In this document: positions 30,292-40,837 of the stretch, piece by piece
How the letters are laid out: every line of letters begins with the position of its first letter
Position numbering within the stretch: the first letter of the stretch is position 1
NCBI GenBank assembly: GCA_031771865.1
Contig: JASISA010000036.1
Location: forward strand, 930,001 to 994,000
Direction of reading: 5' to 3'
DNA: 64,000 bases
Origin: Nothophaeocryptopus gaeumannii
Taxonomy: Eukaryota; Ascomycota; Dothideomycetes; Mycosphaerellales; Mycosphaerellaceae
The notes under the pieces: model-generated
Told to the model about the DNA's origin: nothing
The model's database searches: none
What the model saw: only the letters and a program-made list of their open reading frames with translations
Made by a program: the position numbers and the translations under genes

Positions 30292-31790
30292 CTGAGCTAG
30301 CTTCAAAGCTTTGCACTGCATGGGAGGAACATTTCCGTGCGGTCGGGCCAGGACTCGGCTTGCCACCATTTTACTGGCCGCAGCAGGGCCAACATTGGAC
30401 GCAGATCGTGAGTAGCTGTACAATGCAGCCTGCCAATGCCAGGATTTGGAGGTCTGACACGTGTTGTACTTTGGATCGGAGCCTTTCCCTTGTACAACTT
30501 GTCGATTTTCACAAACGAGCTCCTCGGTCTGTCGATCCTCTTGCCTCAGTCTGTATGTCCACTCGGCTTTGGAATCGAGGTGTCAGATCGACAATTTGCG
30601 CAACTTGGAAGAGACTGAGGCACCCACCATTGAATGCTTTCTGGCTTGGCGCATCATGGCACTGCTTCCATACAAGAGGCTATGGACTTAACATCATAAC
30701 ACTACCAAGCGCCTTTCGCTCAACATTTACTTCACTACCGGGTAGTACTGTCGATTCTCCGCATTTGCTCAAAGCCAGGCTCTCGGCTGATTCCGATTCA
30801 CAATTGTAAGTTCAACTCTAACTTGACGGCGCTAATCTTGTCTCTTGCTTCACTATACAACTAGGCAGTTCTGTCAACCACTAGTGACCATGGCTACAGA
30901 CCCGTGAGTTCGTGGAAGTATACCTCATGCGGTATTTTGAGAACTTATTGCATGTGTCCTGCTCAAGTGACAGACTCGTTCCTGGACTAACCCTAGACGC
31001 TTGACCTCACTGTGTCACTACCTCCTCTCGGTCTCGAATTCATACAATATTCGAACTCTATATCGAACGACAATGCGTGGGGTACATCCTCTTGCGCCAG
31101 GTATATGCAGAGACAGCTCTCCTCTAAACGATGTAGTCCTTGGTAATACTGACGATCTCGAAGACAGGCACAACTCTCTGCGCATTCCGAGCAGCCAATT
31201 CACTCTTCGCAGGAATCCCTCCTCAATCTTTCCTCTCTGCTCGGATTCACGTGGCGGCAAGACATCAAAGGGAGTGACCTCCATGCAAGGCTTTCGAGCA
31301 GAACCTCACCCCGCGTCATACGAACAGCCTGTCGAGACGTCGGGAATGTGTAATATGGCGAGGAAGAAGGAGCCATCCCGCTCGATGTGCAACTGCGTCA
31401 CTAGCATCAATTTCCAGCCTCTGGATATCTTGCTCGAGGCCGTCAAACGTTTCAATCTCTGCCTCATGTAACAGAAAGTACATCGCTTGTGCTGGTTTTG
31501 CCGATGTTATGGTAGGTATTGTCTTTCACTTACGACTGGCCGGAGATGCATCCTCGTCACAACACTCGATGAAGCTTCCGAATGATTCGATACTGCAATT
31601 GTCGATCTGTAGACAGACTCATCACGCTTCTTGACAATGGTTGTTTAGTGGATTGAAGGGTTTAAATTTTTTAGCAAGAAAGACTTCACAAACAACGTAA
31701 AAGACCTTAGGAGCGCTCTCGAGAAGGAGAGATCCTCAATATCCACTACGCTAACACCAATCTCAATCAATTAGCCTTACCTCTATCAAA
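30292..31790. other. Interval with unresolved coding-like segments
   Basis: No complete gene model could be built. Several short plus-strand frames (30360..30809, 31001..31471) and minus-strand segments with protein-like texture overlap (see the separate minus-strand entry). AT-rich sequence lies around 31650-31680, upstream of the secreted-protein pseudogene. Confidence 0.4.
31160..31483 (-). other. Possible fragments of an unresolved minus-strand gene
   Basis: On the minus strand, ATG at 31483 opens MYFLLHEAEIETFDGLEQDI and continues QRLEIDASDAVAHRAGWLLL to a stop at 31316..31318. A little further on, another frame reads IPAKSELAARNAQRVVPVFE then IVSITKDYIV-stop. Both have the residue composition of real helices, and a GTAAGT...CCAG intron-like element lies just upstream of 31483. 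I could not join them into one frame. They may be exons of a small gene or relics of one. Confidence 0.25.
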
Positions 31791-32707
31791 ATGCAGTCAT
31801 TCACGACTTTGGCAATGGCAGCCAACTCCCTGGCCGCTGCCGTCCTGAGAAGCGTGCCACCACCTTCGTCGACAACGTGAGCCAACGCACAGCCTTCTGC
31901 CTTCTCTCCTCGACTGACTCTCTCCTAGTACAACGACCTCCCAACCGACCGCCCAGTCGGCCTCTACCACGGCCTCCAATACGGCGGTGCCATCGTCGCC
32001 GTACGTCCATCCCAGCTCCGCTCTCTTCCTCTTCCAACATGTTAATTCCATTGACAGGAGGACCGCTTCTCCAACGGCACTCAATCCATCGTCCCACACA
32101 CTGAGCCGTAAGTTCATCACACCTCATTACCCGCTTTCGCATCAAAAGTGACATCCTCTCCAGAAAGTTCGCCGAAGGCACCACCCGACTCGATTACTTC
32201 CAACTCGGCGCCGACTCCTTCAACAGCTACATCCAACTCATCCGTAGCCCAGGCGTCACCTCTTTTCGACCTGAACAGCATCTGCGTCGCCTGTGCCGTT
32301 GATGATGGAACTACATACGTGTAGTAAGTCGCCAAACACCCCACACATGTTCACCCATCATAACTAAGCTATGTACTCCCCTTCCTCATTCCTCTAACCC
32401 TCCCACCTCAACTCTTGCCCACCTCCCCTTCCGTACCTCTTCAATCTCCTCACTAACCCTCAGCCGGCGTCGCACAAGGCTGCAACCATCGCCCTCACAG
32501 GTTTCAAAGCCACCGGTCAACAATCTCCCTGTAGTAACCTACTCCTACGCCCCTGAATCCTACAACGAGGCGCCTTTCGTCTACGCACACCTCCCAGCGG
32601 ACTACGCCCGTCTCCAGAACGTCTCGATTGGTGTTGCGACGGGCTCAGTCCTCGCTCATTGCACTGCTGTGGCTCTCGATGACGTGAGCCATGTGAACTA
32701 TCCATAG
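31791..32707 (+). pseudogene. Frameshifted small secreted-protein gene
   Basis: The N-terminus looks like a short secretion signal (MQSFTTLAMAANSLAAAV). A one-base shift then breaks the frame before PEKRATTFVDN. The following blocks, separated by GT-AG introns, read YNDLPTDRPVGLYHGLQYGG, EDRFSNGTQSIVPHTEP, a Ser/Thr/Pro linker, and ASPLFDLNSICVACAVDDGT. After another intron (about 32324-32463) come GVAQGCN, TIALTGFKATGQQ and VVTYSYAPESYNEAPF...VALDDVSHVNYP-stop, but these last three lie in three different frames. Family knowledge: this layout (NxYxDLP...GxYxGLxY...FDLxSxxxxC...GCxxTxTG) is that of a widespread family of secreted fungal proteins of unknown function. At least three frame breaks make a functional product unlikely unless the assembly has errors. 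Confidence 0.6.
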
Positions 32708-33110
32708 ACGTTTAGCGAAGTAATGAATGAATTGATGTGGAACGGTGCGAGGAGGAAAGAGGATGGATGAATGAACATAGATATCATGCAGTCGTTACAG
32801 AAATGAAACAGTCAGGCTCCTGAAGATCTTTCTTTCATTGACCACCACCAAATGTCAAGTAGAGATATGTCGAAGTAGAATGAGCTCGAGTCATGACACG
32901 ATTCAAGAAACTACTTTTGCATTGCAACACTGTACATGCCGTATCCAATACCCTCATCCGTTTCCTTTCCAGTAGTAAACACTGTTTCACTGTCATTCGA
33001 AAATTACCTGCACGACTCGTGCAGCTGCAGCGCTTTCAAAAGTCCGTCCATACCAATTCCATGCCCAATGCACCTTCGATTAACGCCCCACACAATACCC
33101 AGTCATAGAA
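32708..33110. other. Intergenic, no gene seen
   Basis: Lies between the secreted-protein pseudogene and the class V chitin synthase 3' region. Only short frames (32893..33108 and 32936..33238, +) without recognisable content. Confidence 0.45.
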
Positions 33111-33437
33111 TCACCAATAAACCCACCTGCCATTCCACCACCTGGACGACATTGCCCCGATTGGGACACGAGAAGCCCAGGCATTGTTATGAGTATGTGG
33201 TTGCGAGCGCAACACAGTACTCATCCCATCAGTTGTAGCTGCAGATACAGGACTGGCAGAACCCATGCTCCAGAACCTAGGCATAATTCCCAAAGTCGGA
33301 TCATATGAGCTCAGCCTGGCATAAGCAGTCGAGGAGCGAATCCCACCAGTCCTCGCACTGCTTGTAGCTGCAGATACCGGCCTCTCATGAAGTTGTCTCG
33401 TAGCAGCAGACACAGGCCTCGCCAAACCAGGCCTCTC
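33111..33437 (-). other. In-frame open extension after the class V chitin synthase stop
   Basis: Directly after the chitin synthase TAG (33440..33438) the same frame stays open for 108 codons to a TGA at 33113..33111. It begins ERPGLARPVSAATRQLHERP and contains the peptide PVSAAT three times (near 33415, 33380 and 33235 in descending order). The three DNA copies differ inside that peptide only at third codon positions. It may be translated by readthrough or alternative splicing, or be an old piece of the gene. Confidence 0.5.
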
Positions 33438-36400
33438 CTAAAGCTGCCCACTAAGGATCGCCTCGGTAGCGCTACCAATATATTGTCTCTTCGCGTCCAT
33501 GGGTATACCAAAGCGTCGTTCGAGCTCGAGCTTGATGCTCTTCTTGGTAACCGACATGAGATCCGCCGTCCTAAGAACTTCTCTTATCTCTGCCAGGATG
33601 GCGTCGTCGCTGGGCATGTCGGACATGTCGCCGACGTCCACGTTGCTGCCGGACCAGTTGCGCTGGCCTATGCCCATGCCGTTGTCCGAGTAGGCGAGAG
33701 ACATGTGAGATGGGTTGGGATGCATTTGCGGGACATTGAGCTGGCTCATGTGGTGATGGCTCTGTTGGTAGCCGTATTCGGAAGCAGCCGGGTGCCAGCT
33801 CTTTGTGGCGTAGCTGATGCCAGAGATCTCGGAGCGTGTGTCGTCGCGCTGTGTCTGAGCGTCCCAGAGCTCGGCCTGATACTCTTCCCACTTCTTCTTG
33901 GGAATGCTCTCGGGGTCGAATTTGCCCTCGTCAGAGACCAGGACCGTCTTGCCCTTTTCACCAGTGACCAGACGCGTGTTACCCCATGAGAAATCATCCA
34001 TATTCCAGAAAGCAATGAGCGGCAGGCCCATGGAGAAGACCGGTGTGGCAAGAACATAGATCAACATCCATCCTACCATCTCCCATTTACGACGCAGGAT
34101 GAAGATAATAGCTTGCAACCCGTAAATGGCTCCCAGGAGAATGAAAGCCGTGATCGGTACCGTGCTAGGGTTTCTGATAACTTCCACAATGAGGTACACG
34201 ATGTAGGCGACGATGACGGGCTGCACAATCGTAGACAGCAGATCCAAGAACACCACGAATCTCATACTAAAGCAGCAGAATCCGCAGAGTTGCTGGAGCG
34301 GGATGACCTCGATCAAGTTGTGCACGGTACTGTTGATCCATCGACGACGTTGTGACAGGAAGACGGCCCAGCTGTCGGGAGCAATAGTCCAGGCATGAGC
34401 CCTCATGATGTACTTGGTCTTGTACTTCGAGTGGTATTTCATGAGCAGCGTCGTCAGGTATCTGTCTTCTCCGAGGTGTAGCAAGTTCTTCATGTGCAGA
34501 GTGTCGACACGAACCTCAGAATAGTCCTGTACAATCTCGCGTGAGACAAAAAGCGGCTTTCCAGTCTCGGCAGCGCGGATGCGGTACATGGAGAAACACC
34601 CTGGTAAACACGTCACGGATCCGAAAAGCGATTCGAAGGCCTTGGTGAGGTTGTGCGAGATATAGTACTCGTAGACTTGCATCATTGTGATAAATGATGC
34701 CTTTGCGTTCGTGAGCGCAGTCTCACCACACACTGCGATCAGCTTGGTGTCGTTGACAAACGCTGAGATGAAGCGTGTCGCAGAATCTGGAGCTACGACT
34801 GTGTCGGCATCGATTTGCAGCAAGAACTCGTAGAAGGTCGGATTAACGCCAATAACGTTCCTTATCTGATGATGTAATTCGAGTTCGAGCGGCGCCATCG
34901 GGAGATTGTAGTGGACGCGGTTGAGGAAGCGCATCAGGATCATCTGAGAGTCACGCTTGCCTCGGTTTCCAGGTCGTGAGACTTCAGAGGGTTTGCCGAC
35001 CTTGACAATAACAATGAACGGCACAATGTGGCCCTGCACCTCGTAGAGACCGGAATATACCTTGCCCATGTTGTGCTGTTTCATGCCTTCTCCTAGGGAT
35101 TCAAAGCTTAGCGGCTCTGGGTCAACAGTCTCTGGGACGCCTAGAATGTCCAGGACGATGCGCGGTGTCGGTCTGTCGTTGCCTTGGCCGATAATCATAC
35201 CGTCGCAGACAATGAAGAGCAATTTGCGCTTGTCATCGTATCGCATGCGGGCAGCGGAGTCGATGGCACGGCGAAGCGAATCCTCGTCTTCTGTGTATGC
35301 CGGGACCGTGCAGATAACGAACTTGTCGAGATTCTCCGGGACATTCTTCTTCCCGAATTGCAAAGCAGCCAAGAACTTGAAGCAAATGACGGACACGAGC
35401 ATCAGCGAGATCGCCAAGAGGATGTACTTTGCGAACTGGCACTGAGGACTGCTTCGTGTATCGACGTTACCGACGTAGAAGAGGTTGTCCATGCAGACTT
35501 GCATACGCGACCGAAGACCGGAGTCAAGACGGAGTGCTTCCCAATACTTGGTGACATCTTGGCCTGCTCGCTGCTGGAAAAGATCTACGACGGTCTCATC
35601 CATAAAGTTTGAATCAGGGACCGTCGATGGTCTGTCGGTGCCGGGTGGGTACTGAGGAGCTCGGCCACCAGCAATGTAGTCCGTGAAGTCGTAGACGCGA
35701 CCATTGATGTACGCAATGTAGTTTGACTTGTCTGCCAGGGTCTTGAGATATTGGGGCGAGTATCCAACATTGCCTTTCCAGTAGTGGCCTTGCAACATTA
35801 TCATCTGTTCAATAAACCAAGCGGGTCGGGAATCGTTGGTGGCCCACCGGAAGTCGTGATATTGCGCATTGTCATCCGTGGAGCTGATTGCTGTCGTAGA
35901 GCCACTGTAGTTATGAGTGACATAACTGAGCTGAACAGCGGGATCGATACCAGACTCGTTGACCCCCTGACACATGGCTGATACTTGGACAGGGAAGAGG
36001 TTGGTCGACTCCGTTCCGGCATACTTCTTCAAAGCGGAATCGGGGACAATGGACGGGTAATGCGAGGGCATAAACGCGCTGAGGTCGAAAACGACACCTC
36101 GGATGGCGATGTAGCCCTTGTGGTGGTCCTTGCCGTTGTACGAAGACAACTCTGCCGGACTATAGACGTGTTGGGTCGGACAGATCAGGCGAGGAAAGCC
36201 AATCATGAAGAAGATGACGAAGCCGCAAGAGAGCCAAATGATCATGTTGATGGCAAGCTTTTCCCTCCAGGCCATCCTGACATCTTTGCGAGACATGCGG
36301 CCCAGGAACTTGATGGCGAAATCCGGTACCCACCAAGTGAAAATGTAGACGATGATCAGCCATCTTACGCGACTGCCGGATATCGGACGCTCCTCGATCT

Positions 36401-39145
36401 CAGCAGCTTTGATCTCATTGCCCTTCTCAGCCATTTGAGAGCGCGTCTCAAGATTGCGGAACATATCGCCTTCCCGGAAAGCGGAAGCGCCAGCTTCACT
36501 CTTAGCGTCCAGGTCTCTGCTTCCGAAGTAGCCAGCGCCCTTATCGTCCAGATATCCAGATCCAGGAGTTTGTAACAATTGGACCTTAGATTCGCCAAAG
36601 CCTCCCTTTGCGTTCATGGGAGTGTGCATGCCAGAACCGCCATACGCTTCCTCTCCGTACGCGACTGGCGGCTCACCAAGGTCTGGCGCGTTCGTAATCT
36701 GCCGCCAGCAGCGCTCACTCAGGAAAACACCGGTGCTTCCTACTCTGGCTTCGTTGCTAGGCCAGCTCTTCTCATCCAGAATCATCTCGGACTTCTCGCG
36801 TTCGCTACCCACGACGGAGACCTCGCCTTCTGCGGCACCTAGGAACTCGCCAAACGGCATGAAGATGCTGAAATCGGCATTCTTCAGCCTTTGCGCTATC
36901 TCTGCAATACCAAGGGTCTGAATCTGCGTGCGTACGCACTTGCTGTCGAATTGGTTGGCGATCCGTCTGTCATTCGGCTTCAAGCAGAAGAAGAAGTAAG
37001 AATTAGTGTTGTGCCCTGAGACCGACTTCGTAATGTTCTCCAGGGATGAAAGGAACTGGGCTGCAGCGCCTTGCTGATTCGCATCCCCAGCGGCGTGGCC
37101 AGGCTTGTTGAAGCGGGAGAAGCTCCTGGTACCTTCGTCGCTACTCTTGTCATCTTCGAATTCATTCCGCTGAAGTCGAGCGGGCCTGCTACCCTTCCTC
37201 CTCGCCATAGATGGCATGCGAGAAGGCTTGGATGCCACATATGCCTGAGTGACTGCATTACGATCCTTGGGGTGGAGGACCTTGTTCAAAGCCTCTTGAC
37301 CGAAGAGCTCTGCTACGAAGGCGCTGGAAGAGGTGTTCACCAGATTCATCAAGTCGCCGGAGATCACCTCGCCATTCTCTTCTATGAGACCTTCGACTGG
37401 ATATTCTACTTCGCCCGCAAAATGCTTCACCGTGAAGCTGGCTGAAGTATTTGGCGTGGCAAAGTTGTTTCCTGGAAGAGTGACTGTGGGGCTGCCAACT
37501 TCGATGGCCGGGTTCTTGTTGTCAAACCGTCGGCGCAGAGAGTCAAGCAACTGCATGTCGGTCTTCCCGCGTCTCATTTGGTCGTCCAGAATGCTCAACA
37601 GGCCGTTGCCTGGCTTGAGCAGGCCCTTGACCGCGTCCGAATTGTCGAAATAGCTAGTTGCTGGAACTTGCACTTCCTCGGTCTCCAGTAGATCAGCTTT
37701 TCGTTCGAAGAAACTTTGAAGACAAAAGTTGTACAGCGATTCGTTGGCCGCGTTGTTAAGCAGCTGATCCAAGATACTGCCAGTGGATGAGGTCTGCGCA
37801 AATCCAGGGAAGTCCGCGATGGAGATGGTGTTCGAGACAGCGTCTTCGACAGCGCAAATCCTTTGATTGATCTTCTCCATAACAAGAGCGACCATCAAGC
37901 TGTACAGAGTGCGTGCAAGCTCGTCTGCGTTCTCGCGGGCACCCTTGGGGTCGAGCATGATGGTCACACGCTCGCGATGCAAGATTTTCGTCCTGTATCC
38001 CAAAGACTGCTCCAGTGTTCTATCACTGACGCCCAAAAACGCCGCTACAGCAGTCAAGGTCTCCTTGTTCTTGACTACTGTGATTTCTTCGCCACCTTCG
38101 TGGCCATAGCCACCGCTCTCATCGGGAGCAGGAGTGGTGGCTTGGGAGCTCACAAACTCGAGCTGACCAATGTGCAGAATTGCAGCCAGAATCTCGCAAA
38201 GGTGTGCTATCTCTTCGCGCGGAAACTCGAGCTTCCTCAGCGCCGTCTTGAAGTGCTGGAAACCCTCAGCATCATTGATGCCGACCTTCATCTGAGAAGG
38301 ATGACCCAGGTAGCGCCACCTCTTGGTGCCACTGCCCATAGATGTCCTATTGGCTACGCCAGAGGCAATACCGCCATGCGTGCCCAAGTCGAGGCCCAAA
38401 TGCTCTTTCTCAGCGGGTGAGGTGCCCGCAAGGAGATAGTATAGAACGTGGAAGTTGCGCTCGCCGGGTGGCACTGATGCTACTCGGCTGCGCTCCAGCC
38501 GGTGGTCCAACACTTTACCACCAATGAGGGTCGGATGAAGAGTCGAGGTCGTGTCATATTGGAGCTCGAAGAACAGTCCGGCCTTGGAGGCGGTCGGGCT
38601 GGTGACAGACTTGGTGGTAGTAAGAGTGTCGAAGACGAAGGCCGCGAAGGAAAGCTTCTTGGACAATGGCGTCGAGGAGTATTGCAAGAGTGAGGAGAGG
38701 AGGTGTGATCGAATGGTAGTCTTTCCGGTGCCAGACTCGCCGCTGTACACATATTAGCTGGTATCCCTGAACAAGTTTCGCGTGGCCCTCTCAAACGCCA
38801 GGCTTGTTCCTTGCCAAGAACAGCGACTCCCTCTTGCAACCGGCACGATTCAGATTTCACTCACAGGAAGACAGCAGCCTGATTCTCCTGTCGACTTCCT
38901 ACCCTGGCCCACATTCGGCTCGCGAGCTCTTCCGCCGCGCCCATGGCGCTTCCTTCCTTTCCACCATTGAGACCCTTGGCAGAGGAGGCGTATGTGTTTA
39001 CAGAGATGTAGCCCTGCGATGATAGATTCGTAATGGGTAGATGGCTGTGGTAACGCGATGCGATATGGGATGTGATGTTGGTGTCGCTCATGGATTGAGC
39101 CGGCAATGCCGCTAAGTTCTGCTGAGTAGTTGGCGCGGACGACAT
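33438..39145 (-). CDS. Class V chitin synthase with N-terminal myosin motor-like domain
   Basis: Two exons (39145..38865 and 38742..33438) give 1861 residues, matching the usual length of this class (Aspergillus CsmA type). The intron restores the P-loop: residues 95-102 read GESGTGKT. The N-terminal about 750 residues are a myosin head-like domain; membrane segments and a cytochrome b5-like region (GYIAIRGVVFDLSAFM) follow. The processive family-2 glycosyltransferase core has FVICTVPAYTEDEDSLRRAI, the acidic LLQIDADT, and the catalytic-product motif QRRRWINSTVHN. A C-terminal DEK_C-like segment (DDAILAEIREVLRTADLMSV) ends GQL. It polymerises UDP-GlcNAc into chitin at hyphal tips and septa in the plasma membrane. 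It is divergently paired with the class VII gene at 40838. Confidence 0.96.
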
Positions 39146-40837
39146 ATTGTCGTTGCTGGCCTTACGGCCGGGTGTAGTATGCGGACTGCAGCACTGGGTA
39201 GCCTCGCAAGGCGGTGGTCGAGAGCGAAGGTGGTGGTGAAAGCAGAAGTTTGATCTACTCCTCTCGGCGGGCTGTTACGACCGGGCCCAATATGGAAGGG
39301 CGGATCTCGTTGTTTCGTTCGTGATCGTTTTCAGTTTCTGCTTCGATTGACAGCGAGCGACAGTAAGCGATTGACACTACAAGGACAACGAAGGAGAAGT
39401 GATGGATGAGCAGCAGCAATGCAAAGTAGAGTAGTAAGATGGCGCGTGTGTTGAGACATGAGAGAGAGAGAGGCCCTTCGTAAGACCCAGCACGCCGAAC
39501 AGGCCCATCTGCATGCACAAGACGGCTAGTCCCAATCCTGGCTCGTGTGCTGCAACGCCTCCTGAGCGGCGTCGGTCAACACGGGACTCTAGTATTAATT
39601 GCGGCTGCAACTCTGTGGTCGACTCGTGGATATGCGAGTTTGCCTCTGGTTGGAAAGTCACTGCACAACTGTCTTTCGACGCGATATCCTTCACACAAGC
39701 ACAACAGCAACAGCAACACCCGCCGTGGCACTCGACAAGTGATGCTGCACGATGGCGCCTCTTACTGCAGGCCCCGAAGCTGCAGGTGGTCTCTGCGCCA
39801 ACCGAACCTTTCTTATATGCGAAACCATTCGTGCAGATGAGTGGATCGGCTGTGGACGTGGGCGGATCGTCCACCAAAAGACTGCCAAGGGCCTCCCTGT
39901 CTCTTGCCCGCGCTCCCGGTCTTCGAGAAGCGTCCAAGATTCCACGGCTCGCTCCCCTCAAACTACGCCACTGCCTGTTGTTGGGTCTGCGATGGAGGAG
40001 TGTGAGAGTGAACATGATGGTCAGAGAAGCGCCGTGTATAGACAGTACGCGTAATGCTCACGGATCAAGCAAGGCATTGAGAGCTCCAAGAGCTATTATT
40101 TACCTGAAGCGAGTGCATGCAGGCTGCTGAATGTCCCGCCCAAAAATAGCTAGCCACGACCTATTCGCGGTTTTCGCCACAGACGGTTTCGATGAACCTG
40201 GCTGCAAGGCCCAAGCTGAATACGAGCAGGCATCATAGAATGCGTCTCTCGCAACCAGTCCGTGAGGGCGGAAGCGTGACATGTTCATCAGAGGAACAAG
40301 AAGTTCGGCACTGTAGCCGTTGTATCGTGGAGTCTTTGCAGTGGCGTCGGAGGAGGGCTGAACCAAATGTGCGTGTTGTTGTGCCTAGAGTTCGTGATCA
40401 CCGTTGAGCCGTTCCCTATTTGCCTGACCAGTGTCAAGCCCCTTCGCCTTCTCGCCTGTGGACCTTGTGGGCAACCAGGAAGCACTCCCATCTGCCTTGT
40501 CTCTCCGTCTGCCCTTCCACTTCAGCGTTTCACATCAACTTCTCAAGCTGACATCTGCTTGTTTCCAAAGTCAGCTCGGCCGTCCATCGGATCGATCGCT
40601 TGTCGTCCTGGCACGACTGTCACTCGCTACATCCCCAAAGTCCAGCACGTTCGTTCAAGCCGGGCAGGCGCGGTACCGCAAGCCGTGTCCCAGAGGGCAG
40701 CAACAGCAACAGCATCAGCAACAGCATCCCCTCCCCAACGCCTTCGAACAGCCTTGCGAGGCATTACCATTCGGCGGCGAGGGCCAATCCAAAGCAGAGC
40801 CCCTTGAGGGCATATACCTGCATATCTACTGCCCGTC
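39146..40837. promoter_or_regulatory. Shared bidirectional promoter region of two chitin synthase genes
   Basis: 1.7 kb separates the two divergent start codons. It contains CAR-type trinucleotide tracts (about 39703-39725 and 40697-40728) and several overlapping non-conserved frames (for example 39513..40130 + and complement 39377..40015). No specific binding site can be assigned by eye. Common regulation of the pair is inferred from the head-to-head arrangement. Confidence 0.6.

Noticed and set aside
39377..40130. Genes inside the chitin synthase intergenic region (212 codons - and 205 codons +)
   Set aside because: They overlap each other on opposite strands, have low-complexity Cys/His or Arg-rich content from CAR repeats, and lie in a promoter region.
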